From Planktomarina sp. (GTDB taxonomy: Bacteria; Pseudomonadota; Alphaproteobacteria; Rhodobacterales; Rhodobacteraceae): DNA of 28,260 nt. The notes under the pieces were generated by a model. That model did not search any database, had not been told where the DNA came from, and saw nothing but the letters and a program-made list of their open reading frames with translations. Positions 14,401-21,648 of this stretch are shown here, piece by piece. A program made the translations under genes and the position numbers. The stretch covers positions 1 through 28,260 of the forward strand of contig JADHLF010000035.1 in NCBI GenBank assembly GCA_016780825.1. Reading direction: 5' to 3'. Numbering within the stretch: the first letter of the stretch is position 1; every line of letters begins with the position of its first letter.

Positions 14401-14933
14401 TGCGGGTTGTATTGGATACTTGCGTTTTGGTTCCGAGCTTTTTGAGGGCGGTCTTGCTGACCTGCGCGCGGGCTGGATTTATTGAGCCGCTGGCGACACC
14501 GCGGATCTTAGAAGAATGGCGCCGAGCGGCCAAAACGCCGCTGCAAAAACTGGAAGCTGAAACTGCGGTTCAGCAATTTTTGAATGCGTTTCCAGAGGCG
14601 ATGCGCCCAGATCCCTTGGATCTGCGCGCCTATTGGCTGCCCGATCCGGGAGATGTGCATATTTTGGCCCTTGCCGCGCAGCACCACGCGGATGCGATCA
14701 TCACCCAAAATAAGAAAGACTTCCCGCAGGAGGCGTTGAAACCGTATGGCATAAGCCGGGTTGATCCTGATGCGCAGCTTATGCAGCTTTACCGCCTGCA
14801 TGGGCCGGCATTGGTGGACCCGCTGCGCCCAATCTTTGCCGAAGTTCAATCGGCCCATCCACAGATGCGGGCGCTGGAGCTGTGGCGCAAGGCTTGGTTG
14901 CCGCAATTTGGCCGCAAATTCGACCGGCTATGA
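14400..14933 (+). CDS. PIN-domain protein (RSP_2648-type)
   Basis: 177 residues; the start codon shares one base with the stop of the methyltransferase gene, so translation is coupled. PIN ribonuclease-fold features: Asp6 in VVLDTCVLVPS, Glu38/Glu39 in ILEEWRR, Asp85 in PGDVHILALA, and N104/D107 in ITQNKKDFP, which together can bind Mg2+ for RNA cleavage. A C-terminal helical region of about 60 residues (DAQLMQLYRLHGPALV...) extends beyond the core. No antitoxin gene is next to it; the tight pairing with an rRNA methyltransferase suggests an RNA processing or quality-control role rather than a toxin, which is inference. I recall this pair being conserved in Rhodobacterales. Confidence 0.88.
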   Translation: MRVVLDTCVLVPSFLRAVLLTCARAGFIEPLATPRILEEWRRAAKTPLQKLEAETAVQQFLNAFPEAMRPDPLDLRAYWLPDPGDVHILALAAQHHADAIITQNKKDFPQEALKPYGISRVDPDAQLMQLYRLHGPALVDPLRPIFAEVQSAHPQMRALELWRKAWLPQFGRKFDRL

Positions 14934-15617
14934 GGCTGTTCCTGTCCAGCGTTTTTCGTTGGCCTCAATGGCTTTGATACGGTCTGCGGTCTTGGGATGA
15001 CTGAGAAACCAAGCCGGCGTCGCCCCGCCATTGCCTGTCCATCGGTCGAGCTTCGCAAAGAGGCTTTTTTGCGGAGCCGCTCCAAACCCGGCTTTAATCA
15101 TCAAGGCGGTGGCATAGGCATCGGCTTCAAACTCATCCTTACGCGACATCCCGGCCGCAATCATATTCACGGCCATATTGGCAATCCAAGGGCCAATAAA
15201 GGGGATAAAGCGGTTGAGGGTCACGGCAAGCGCCGTGCGCACAGCATTTTGTCCCGAAAAATCAATCATGCGCCGTTTGGTATGCCCAAGGGCCACATGG
15301 CCCAGCTCATGGGCAATCACAGAGCTGAGTTCCGCGGCGGTGACCTCACCCGATAGAAATTTTTTCAAAAAGCCGCGCGTGATATAAATTTGCCCATCGG
15401 GGGAGGCCAAACCGTTGATCGGATCAATTTCATAGATGTTGACATGCAGGCGCTTGAGATCCAGCGCATGGGCAAGCTTGGCGACATGCGCTTCGAGCGC
15501 CGGATTGCGCAGGGGGCTGGACTGGGCGGCCAATGTGCGTTTTGTTTGGCTTGCCGACATGAGGTAGGTAAACACACCCACAACCACGGCCAAAGCTATT
15601 GGGATCAAGACTGACAT
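14928..15617 (-). CDS. M48-family zinc metallopeptidase
   Basis: 229 residues. An N-terminal hydrophobic segment (VLIPIALAVVVGVFTYLM, 3-20) serves as signal anchor. The catalytic motif HELGH is at 103-107 with a further GH at 111-112, and EFEAD at 162-166 supplies the third zinc ligand; SHPKTADRI near 206-214 is the usual C-terminal substrate-side motif of the family. This is the short YcaL/LoiP-like type, probably facing the periplasm. The start MSVLIP at 15617 is chosen because a longer frame would put unrelated residues before the anchor; the ribosome site is weak (AAAG). It follows the VWA gene by 113 bases on the same strand and overlaps the end of the convergent PIN gene by 6 bases. Confidence 0.88.
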   Translation of the reverse strand: MSVLIPIALAVVVGVFTYLMSASQTKRTLAAQSSPLRNPALEAHVAKLAHALDLKRLHVNIYEIDPINGLASPDGQIYITRGFLKKFLSGEVTAAELSSVIAHELGHVALGHTKRRMIDFSGQNAVRTALAVTLNRFIPFIGPWIANMAVNMIAAGMSRKDEFEADAYATALMIKAGFGAAPQKSLFAKLDRWTGNGGATPAWFLSHPKTADRIKAIEANEKRWTGTAS

Positions 15618-15730
15618 GTTCTTTATATGGCGCAGGGGCGGTGGTGTTTCAATGCCGCTCAACGCGCGCGCGCAAACTGTCTTCCTCAGGCCCGCAGCGG
15701 CGCCGCATGAAATTATTATAAAGTAATATT

Positions 15731-16912
15731 TTACGTTATTAACTTCATCCCGGCCGATATCCCATCGAGGGTCATGGGGGCCATGCGATCGTCGAAAATA
15801 CGCCGGATCATGGCGATGGATTGTGTGTAGGGCCAATATTTTTCTGGCACCGGGTTGAGCCACACAGAATTGGGCCATTGATCGCGCGCGCGGCGCAGCC
15901 AATCTTCGCCTGAAATGGCGTTCCAATGCTCATTTGCCCCGCCCGCATAGGCAATTTCATAGGGTGACATTGAGGCATCCCCAACGAAAATGCACTTGTA
16001 ATCCGGCCCATAGGTACGAAAGAGATCTTCAGTCGGGATCTGCGCATCCCAGCGGCGGGCATTGTCGCGCCAGACCCCTTCGTAAAGGCAGTTATGGAAA
16101 TAATAGCTTTCCAGATGTTTGAATTCGGAACGGGCCGCGGAAAACAGCTCCTCCACCATTTTGACATGCGGATCCATAGACCCCCCAATATCAAGAAACA
16201 AAAGCACCTTGACCGCGTTGCGCCGCTCAGGTCTGGTTTGCACATCAATATAACCATTCTCTGCGGTTTTGCGGATGGTGGCGTCGAGGTCCAATTCCTC
16301 CTGCGCCCCATCGCGTGCCCATTTGCGCAGCCGTTTCAACGCGACCTTGATGTTGCGCGTGCCCAATTCCACATCGCCATCAAGGTTTTTGAAATTGCGT
16401 TTATCCCAGACCTTGACCGCACGTTGGTGACGGCTTTCGGCTTGCCCAATTCTCACGCCCTCTGGATTGTACCCATAGGCGCCAAAGGGCGACGTGCCGG
16501 CGGTGCCCACCCATTTGCTGCCGCCCTGATGGCGCCCTTTTTGCTCTTCCAGGCGTTTGCGCAGGGTCTCCATGAGTTTGTCAAACCCGCCCAAAGCTTC
16601 AATCTCTGCTTTATCGGCATCAGAGAGCGTTTTTTCGGCCAATTTGCGCAGCCACTCTTCGGGCAAGTCCACTTGGTTTAACATCTCTTGCGGGCTTATG
16701 TGCTCAAGGCCTTCAAAACTGGCTGCAAAAGCGCGGTCATATTTGTCGAGATTGCGTTCATCCTTGACCAATATGGACCGTCCCAGCAGATAGAAATGCT
16801 CCATATCATAGGTTGCCATTCCCGCTTTCACCGCCTCAAGAAAACTCAAAAATTCCCGCAGGGACACGGGCAATTTATGGGCTCTGAGGTGGTCAAAGAA
16901 CGGCAGAAACAT
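15731..16912 (-). CDS. VWA-domain protein, CoxE-like
   Basis: 393 residues, no signal peptide. The N-terminal half is helical (FFDHLRAHKLPVSLREFLSF, the usual CoxE-type opening; LEEQKGRHQGG near 121-131). The C-terminal von Willebrand A domain carries the metal-ion-dependent adhesion site as DIGGS at 241-245 and a later GDASMSPYE at 311-319; the WLNPVPEKYW stretch at 351-360 is typical of this branch. Such proteins work with a MoxR ATPase as a chaperone or metal-insertion pair. The gene starts 3 bases after the stop of the small membrane protein gene and has no clear ribosome site of its own, so it depends on translational coupling. No CO-dehydrogenase or other obvious client gene is nearby. 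Confidence 0.9.
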   Translation of the reverse strand: MFLPFFDHLRAHKLPVSLREFLSFLEAVKAGMATYDMEHFYLLGRSILVKDERNLDKYDRAFAASFEGLEHISPQEMLNQVDLPEEWLRKLAEKTLSDADKAEIEALGGFDKLMETLRKRLEEQKGRHQGGSKWVGTAGTSPFGAYGYNPEGVRIGQAESRHQRAVKVWDKRNFKNLDGDVELGTRNIKVALKRLRKWARDGAQEELDLDATIRKTAENGYIDVQTRPERRNAVKVLLFLDIGGSMDPHVKMVEELFSAARSEFKHLESYYFHNCLYEGVWRDNARRWDAQIPTEDLFRTYGPDYKCIFVGDASMSPYEIAYAGGANEHWNAISGEDWLRRARDQWPNSVWLNPVPEKYWPYTQSIAMIRRIFDDRMAPMTLDGISAGMKLIT

Positions 16913-16915
16913 CGG

Positions 16916-17089
16916 CTAGCCCATGCGCAGAATGACGATATTGGCAATCAATGCCAAAAGCCCGCCGATAATGCCGCAAGCGGCGCCATATTGCAGCATG
17001 TCCAATAATTTGCCCTTGCGTTTTGCGGCAAGCGCAGCCCCGAATATGGCACCGAGGGCCAAGCCAAAATATGTCATCTGTCGTTCCAT
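16916..17089 (-). CDS. Small two-helix membrane protein between MoxR and VWA genes
   Basis: A 57-residue ORF starting MERQMTYFGLALGA and ending NIVILRMG. Two hydrophobic helices are clear: about 7-22 (YFGLALGAIFGAALAA) and 34-54 (GAACGIIGGLLALIANIVIL), joined by a basic loop AKRKGKLLD, so both termini should lie outside and the loop in the cytoplasm by the positive-inside rule. Both helices carry GxxxG-type spacing suited to packing against other helices. The start may instead be Met5 at 17077, which has GGAAC 6 bases upstream. It fills the space between the MoxR and VWA genes exactly, with 41 and 3 bases of spacing. It resembles glycine-rich small inner-membrane proteins but I cannot name a family. 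Confidence 0.7.
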   Translation of the reverse strand: MERQMTYFGLALGAIFGAALAAKRKGKLLDMLQYGAACGIIGGLLALIANIVILRMG

Positions 17090-17130
17090 TCTTCAAAATG
17101 AATAAGGGCCATAGGCCCCTGTGGGTGGGG

Positions 17131-17970
17131 TTATCTTTGGGCACGGGCCATAAAGGCCAAACGCTCGAAAAGATGTACGTCTTGTTCGTTTTTCAACAAT
17201 GCGCCATGCAGCCGGGGCAGGGCGTTGGCCCCGTCTCGCCTTAAATCTTCAGCGGTTAAATCTTCGGCCAGCAGAAGCTTGAGCCAATCGAGCACTTCGC
17301 TGGTGGAGGGTTTTTTCTTTAATCCGGGTGTCTCGCGCAGTTCGAAAAACTGCGTGAGCGCGGTTTCCAAAAGCTGCGGTTTAAGCCCGGGATGGTGCAC
17401 TTCGATGATCCGGCGCAACGTGTCCGGATCAGGAAAACTGATGTAATGAAAGAAACACCGCCGAAGGAAGGCATCGGGCAGCTCTTTTTCATTGTTGGAC
17501 GTGATGATTACAACCGGGCGGTGGCGGGCTTCAACGGTCTCGCCTGTTTCATAAACATGAAACGCCATGCGGTCGAGTTCTTGCAATAGGTCGTTGGGGA
17601 ATTCGATGTCCGCTTTGTCAATCTCATCAATGAGCAAGACGACTTTCTTATCACTCTCAAAGGCCTGCCAAATTTTACCTTTTTTGATATAGTTTGAGAC
17701 AGTGCGCACCCGCTCATCGCCCAGCTGGCTGTCACGCAGCCGGCTGACCGCATCGTATTCATAAAGCCCCTGTTGGGCGCGGGTGGTGGATTTGATGTTC
17801 CACTCTATCATGTCGAGGCCAAGCGCCGATGCCACCTGCCGGGCCAATTCGGTTTTACCCGTTCCAGGCTCTCCTTTGACCAAAAGGGGCCGCTCCAAGG
17901 TCACGGCGGCATTCACAGCAACGGCCAAATCATCTGCGGCGATATAGGTATCGGTGGAGGTAAATTTCAC
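17131..17970 (-). CDS. MoxR-family AAA+ ATPase
   Basis: 279 residues from a GTG start (VKFTSTDTYIAADDL) that matches the family N-terminus. Walker A GEPGTGKT at 33-40, Walker B VVLLIDEID at 110-118, sensor 1 in VVIITSNNEKELPDAFLRRC, and a C-terminal lid with TPGLKKKPSTSEVLDWLK. The canonical ATPase set is intact. MoxR ATPases partner with VWA proteins in cofactor insertion or complex assembly. An upstream in-frame GTG at 18006 would add 12 residues; GAGAG about 9 bases before 17970 and the family pattern favour the shorter form. First gene of the group reading leftward: MoxR, small membrane protein, VWA protein, M48 peptidase. Divergent from dksA. Confidence 0.93.
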   Translation of the reverse strand: MKFTSTDTYIAADDLAVAVNAAVTLERPLLVKGEPGTGKTELARQVASALGLDMIEWNIKSTTRAQQGLYEYDAVSRLRDSQLGDERVRTVSNYIKKGKIWQAFESDKKVVLLIDEIDKADIEFPNDLLQELDRMAFHVYETGETVEARHRPVVIITSNNEKELPDAFLRRCFFHYISFPDPDTLRRIIEVHHPGLKPQLLETALTQFFELRETPGLKKKPSTSEVLDWLKLLLAEDLTAEDLRRDGANALPRLHGALLKNEQDVHLFERLAFMARAQR

Positions 17971-18039
17971 AACGCGACTCTCTATTTGTTTTTTTGAATG
18001 TAACACGCTCTTTACCCTGTTCCAATCGCGGTTTTCTGC

Positions 18040-18068
18040 GTGACAATTGTATTAACCTTGGATACATC
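18040..18068 (+). promoter_or_regulatory. Candidate promoter of dksA
   Basis: GTGACA (18040-18045) matches the -35 consensus in five of six positions and TACATC (18063-18068) the -10 in four, with the ideal 17-bp spacer. It lies 57 bases upstream of the dksA start. Confidence 0.45.
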
Positions 18069-18124
18069 CCGCTCATAGGTCGCATTGCGATGCGACGCTT
18101 CGTTAAGAATATGAGGTTTGCTCT

Positions 18125-18547
18125 ATGAAAGCCGAGGTTATTGTGCCCGATGATTATCGCCCTGCTGACGATGAGCCGTTTATGAGCGACAGACAGCTTG
18201 CTTATTTTCGCAGCAAGTTACTGGCCTGGAAAAGCGAATTGATGTCCGACAGCAAAGAGACAATTGAAACGCTGCAAGATAACACCCGCGCCATACCGGA
18301 TATGTCAGATCGGGCGAGCGAGGAGACAGACCGGGCGCTTGAATTGCGCACGCGCGACCGGCAACGCAAATTGGTGTCAAAAATCGATGCGGCGCTGCGC
18401 CGGATTGAAGAGGGGGAATACGGCTATTGCGAAGTGACGGGTGATCCGATCTCGCTGCGCCGTTTAGATGCCCGCCCCATCGCGACCATGAGCCTTGAGG
18501 CGCAAGAGCGGCACGAGCGGCGCGAAAGGGTCCACCGCGACGATTGA
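18125..18547 (+). CDS. dksA: DksA-type RNA polymerase-binding transcription factor
   Basis: 140 residues. A long N-terminal coiled coil (about 21-95) has its tip at IPDMSDRASEETD, where D59 and D62 match the two acidic tip residues that act in the polymerase secondary channel. The C-terminal zinc-finger region keeps only one of the four usual cysteines (C102 in YGYCEVTGDPI); the partner of the first pair is Thr105 and the second pair reads Ser and Ala (TMSLEA). This matches the single-cysteine DksA known from Rhodobacter, so loss of zinc is lineage-typical and not decay. It works with ppGpp in the stringent response. GAGG 8 bases upstream fixes the start. Confidence 0.93.
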   Translation: MKAEVIVPDDYRPADDEPFMSDRQLAYFRSKLLAWKSELMSDSKETIETLQDNTRAIPDMSDRASEETDRALELRTRDRQRKLVSKIDAALRRIEEGEYGYCEVTGDPISLRRLDARPIATMSLEAQERHERRERVHRDD

Positions 18548-18583
18548 GGCGGCTTTTTGGCATTTTTGCGACGTGGTTACGTT

Positions 18584-18613
18584 TTGGTAAATAAATGAGT
18601 GTATTCGTATAAA
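18584..18613 (+). promoter_or_regulatory. Candidate promoter of the cytochrome b561-type gene
   Basis: TTGGTA (18584-18589) and TATAAA (18608-18613) with an 18-bp spacer; the -10 matches in five of six positions. It lies between dksA and the next gene, about 48 bases before that gene's start, and suggests the gene is not simply cotranscribed with dksA. Confidence 0.5.
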
Positions 18614-18661
18614 CTTGGGGGCAGACCTGTCTGTATCCCAATGGTGCGAAGGGGCTCGAAA

Positions 18662-19207
18662 GTGAATACAACGGACGTAGGGCAAAGATACTCGGCCACC
18701 GGCAAACTCCTGCATTGGGGCTTTATCGGCGTGTTTGCCTATGGAATTTTCAAACAAGTTAATGATTTAAGCCAATTGGAAGACCCGGATTTTCTGCGGT
18801 TTGAGTTTATTTTCGCCTGCGCTTTTCTTGCGCTCTTGGCGCTCCGGCTCTGGGTCATGCGCGGGCAGGGCTCGCCATTGCCCGCATCGACCCCGGCTTG
18901 GCAACGGGTTGCGGCAAAACTTGTGCATTATGACATGTATGTGGCTTTGATGGCCATTGGCATCACCGGGCTGGCCATCGGTGTGGTCTTCACGCTCGGC
19001 CTGCGCGGCAGCGCGCTTATGGAATTTTGCATCGCGGCGCATGAGGCCAGCATCGCTGCAAGCTATGGTTTGATCGCGCTGCATATTGCTGCGGCTCTTT
19101 TTCACCTCATCTTACGCGATGGGGTATGGTCGGCGATGGTGCCGATATTTAAGGAAGGGGCCCGCGAAGGGCCCCGCGAAGAGGCCGGGGCGGAAACCTC
19201 CTCATAG
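18662..19207 (+). CDS. Cytochrome b561-type membrane protein
   Basis: 181 residues from a GTG start with GAAGGGG upstream. Four hydrophobic helices at about 16-31, 46-66, 90-113 and 131-151. Candidate haem ligands are His18 (KLLHWGF), His89 (LVHYDMY), His127 (AAHEAS) and His141 or His148 (LHIAAALFH), the pattern of the bacterial cytochrome b561 family, in which two b haems move electrons across or within the inner membrane. The C-terminal tail (KEGAREGPREEAGAETSS) is hydrophilic and encoded by a small GC-rich repeat. An upstream ATG at 18641 is an alternative start. Its electron partner is unknown. It converges on xthA with 14 bases between stops. Confidence 0.85.
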   Translation: MNTTDVGQRYSATGKLLHWGFIGVFAYGIFKQVNDLSQLEDPDFLRFEFIFACAFLALLALRLWVMRGQGSPLPASTPAWQRVAAKLVHYDMYVALMAIGITGLAIGVVFTLGLRGSALMEFCIAAHEASIAASYGLIALHIAAALFHLILRDGVWSAMVPIFKEGAREGPREEAGAETSS

Positions 19208-19221
19208 GGGCAGCGCCAGGC

Positions 19222-20001
19222 CTATGCGTCGAGCGTGATACACACGGGCACGTGGTCGGAAGGCTTGTCTCTCCCGCGGATGGCAGACTCAATTTCACAG
19301 GCTTGCAGCAAATCGGCGCAGCTCGGTGTCAGCAAGAAATGGTCAATTCTGATCCCATTATTGCGCTGCCAACTGCCCGCTTGATAGTCCCAAAACGAAT
19401 AATGGCCCGCCGCGGGATGCAGGCTTCGAAAGGCTTCAGTGAAGCCCAGATTGACAATATCGCGAAAGGCCGCGCGCGATTGTGGCAAAAACAGGGCGTC
19501 TTGCGCCCAGGCCTCGGGCTTTGCGGCATCTTCAGGCTGGGGAATGATATTGTAATCGCCCGCCATCAAAGCCGGCTCTTCAGCCGCCATCAAGGCCTCA
19601 GCGCGGAGTTTCAACCGCCGCATCCAGTCGAGCTTATAGTCATATTTCGGGCCGGGCGCGGGGTTCCCATTTGGAAGATAGAGCCCGCAAACCCGAATGG
19701 GCCGTTTGCCGATCACCGTGGCTTCGATCCAGCGCGCTTGCTCATCACCGTCATCTCCTGGCAAGCCTCGGGTGATATCCTCAAGAGGCAATTTCGACAA
19801 GATCGCCACCCCGTTGAAGCTCTTTTGACCATGGGTTTCGACCTGATAGCCCATATCCTCGAAATGCGCGCGCGGGAAAGTTTCATCAACGGATTTGATT
19901 TCTTGCAGCAGCGCCACATCGGGCTGCGAGTCTTGTAGCCAATCGGTTAGGGCTTGAATGCGGGCTTTGATCCCATTGATATTAAATGTCGCTATTTTCA
20001 T
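19222..20001 (-). CDS. xthA: Exodeoxyribonuclease III (AP endonuclease)
   Basis: 259 residues, normal length. Endonuclease/exonuclease/phosphatase fold: KIATFNINGIKAR (2-14), the Mg2+ ligand Glu34 in LLQEIKS, FNGVAILSK, GLYLPNGNP, AGDYNI, WDYQAGSWQRNNGIRIDHFLLTP, and the C-terminal SDHVPV with the catalytic His. It cuts DNA at abasic sites and trims 3' ends in base-excision repair. The start at 20001 (MKIATF) fits the family exactly; a longer frame to 20043 lacks support. It lies 53 bases downstream of the iron-sulfur carrier gene on the same strand and may be cotranscribed with it. Confidence 0.95.
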   Translation of the reverse strand: MKIATFNINGIKARIQALTDWLQDSQPDVALLQEIKSVDETFPRAHFEDMGYQVETHGQKSFNGVAILSKLPLEDITRGLPGDDGDEQARWIEATVIGKRPIRVCGLYLPNGNPAPGPKYDYKLDWMRRLKLRAEALMAAEEPALMAGDYNIIPQPEDAAKPEAWAQDALFLPQSRAAFRDIVNLGFTEAFRSLHPAAGHYSFWDYQAGSWQRNNGIRIDHFLLTPSCADLLQACEIESAIRGRDKPSDHVPVCITLDA

Positions 20002-20054
20002 GAGATCTATCGCAGTCGTTGAGGTTTGAGCGGGCAAAAGCAATCGCGGCGCGA

Positions 20055-20381
20055 TTACATCGAAAAAGAGACACCGCAGCCGCAGCTAGAGGACGCGTTG
20101 GGATTGTCGATCACAAAGCGCGCGCCAATCAACTCTTCACTAAAATCAATGGTCGCAGACGCCAAAAAGGGAAGGGAGACCGCATCAATCACCACAGTCT
20201 CACCATGACCTGACAGAACCAAATCATCCGGTTTTTGCTCATCGAGCGCGATCTCATATTGAAAGCCAGAACAGCCGCCGCCCTCGACCGCAACGCGCAA
20301 AGATTTTCCCTGCGCCTGGGCGCCAATTTCGGCAAGCCGCTCAAAGGCGCGGTCGGTCACTTTGGGAGGCAGGTTCAACAT
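20055..20381 (-). CDS. erpA: A-type iron-sulfur cluster carrier (ErpA/IscA family)
   Basis: 108 residues, the whole HesB/IscA domain. The three conserved cysteines are all present: C37 in EGGGCSGFQYE, and C100 and C102 in SSSCGCGVSF. Such proteins accept [Fe-S] clusters from the scaffold and hand them to apo-enzymes. ErpA, IscA and SufA are hard to tell apart; the stand-alone location, away from isc or suf genes, favours ErpA, and the symbol is tentative. An in-frame GTG at 20396 could add five residues; the ATG at 20381 gives the usual N-terminus LPPKVT. Divergent from dgt, with 76 bases between starts that should hold both promoters. Confidence 0.9.
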   Translation of the reverse strand: MLNLPPKVTDRAFERLAEIGAQAQGKSLRVAVEGGGCSGFQYEIALDEQKPDDLVLSGHGETVVIDAVSLPFLASATIDFSEELIGARFVIDNPNASSSCGCGVSFSM

Positions 20382-20457
20382 TGGTAAAAAGCTCACATGA
20401 CATTAACGAGTAACTCTCATATAAGCCCTGCAAGAGCAGGCGACAAGATGGGCAATC

Positions 20458-21600
20458 ATGACAGCAAGTTTCGCATCCACACCGCAAGACAGCCGCGGCC
20501 GCTTGTATGACGAGCAAGAAAGCGCTTTTCGGTCCTGTTTCCAAAGAGATAGGGACCGAATTATCCATTCCAGCGCCTTCAGGCGGCTCAAACATAAGAC
20601 GCAAGTCTTTGTTGAGCATGAGGGCGATTATTTCCGCACGCGTCTCACCCACTCCATTGAAGTGGCACAAGTGGCGCGGACAATCGCCGGGGCTTTGGGG
20701 CTCAATCAGGAGTTGGTCGAAGCCGTGTCACTGGCCCATGACCTTGGGCACCCCCCATTTGGCCACACCGGCGAGGATGCGCTGGATGCGGAAATGAAGC
20801 CCTATGGCGGCTTTGATCACAATGCTCAGGCGATACGCATCGTCACCGCTTTGGAGCAGCATTACGCGCAGTTTGATGGGCTGAACCTGACTTGGGAGTG
20901 CCTTGAAGGGATTGCAAAGCACAATGGCCCCGTGCCCTTGCCCCATCCCCCTGCCTTGCTCGAATACAATCGGCAGCATGATCTGGAGCTCCAGACCTAT
21001 GCGAGCGCCGAGGCGCAGGTGGCGGCATTGGCCGATGATGTGGCCTATAACAACCATGATCTTCACGATGGCTTGCGGGCCGGCGTATTTACCGACGCGC
21101 AGGCAGAGCAATTACCCATCGTAGGGCCTGCCTATGCGGAGGTTGATCGGCTCTACAGCGGATTGGATGCGCACCGACGGCGCCATGAGGCCCTGCGCCG
21201 GGTCTTTGGGGTGATGGTCGAAGACGTCATGCGCACCAGCGCGGCGCTTTTGGCGCAATCGGGCGCGAGAAGGGCTCAAGATATTCGTGATCTGGGTTAT
21301 GCGGTTGTGCAATTTTCGCCAGAGCTGTGGCAAGATCTCAAAGTCATCCGCGGATTTTTGTTCCAAAACATGTACCGCGCCCCCCGTGTGGTGGTGCAGC
21401 GCGAACATGCCGCGCAGGTGGTGCGGGATTTGTTCGAAGTTTTCATGAACAGCGCCGAAGAAATGCCAGGAGATTGGAGGGTGCAGAGTTCAAATTTGCC
21501 CGATACACAGGCCCGAGCGCGGCTGGTGGCCGATTACATTGCCGGTATGACGGATCGTTTTGCGCAGCAGGAGCATGACCGGCTGTTTGCGGCGCGTTGA
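20458..21600 (+). CDS. dgt: dGTP triphosphohydrolase-like dNTPase
   Basis: 380 residues, the short type 2 form common in alphaproteobacteria. HD-domain metal ligands: His65 (RLTHSIEVAQ) and His94-Asp95 (LAHDLGHPPFGHTGED); the later NNHDLHDG supplies further residues. The N-terminal lead DRIIHSSAFRRLKHKTQVF is a family hallmark. It cleaves dNTPs to deoxynucleosides and triphosphate, helping to balance the dNTP pool. Substrate preference for dGTP is not certain in this subfamily. It is followed by argS after 48 bases, an arrangement typical for this lineage. Confidence 0.95.
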   Translation: MTASFASTPQDSRGRLYDEQESAFRSCFQRDRDRIIHSSAFRRLKHKTQVFVEHEGDYFRTRLTHSIEVAQVARTIAGALGLNQELVEAVSLAHDLGHPPFGHTGEDALDAEMKPYGGFDHNAQAIRIVTALEQHYAQFDGLNLTWECLEGIAKHNGPVPLPHPPALLEYNRQHDLELQTYASAEAQVAALADDVAYNNHDLHDGLRAGVFTDAQAEQLPIVGPAYAEVDRLYSGLDAHRRRHEALRRVFGVMVEDVMRTSAALLAQSGARRAQDIRDLGYAVVQFSPELWQDLKVIRGFLFQNMYRAPRVVVQREHAAQVVRDLFEVFMNSAEEMPGDWRVQSSNLPDTQARARLVADYIAGMTDRFAQQEHDRLFAAR

Positions 21601-21648
21601 CCTTACGGTGAAATTTGCTAAACCTCAGCTTCACTTTAGGATGATGAT

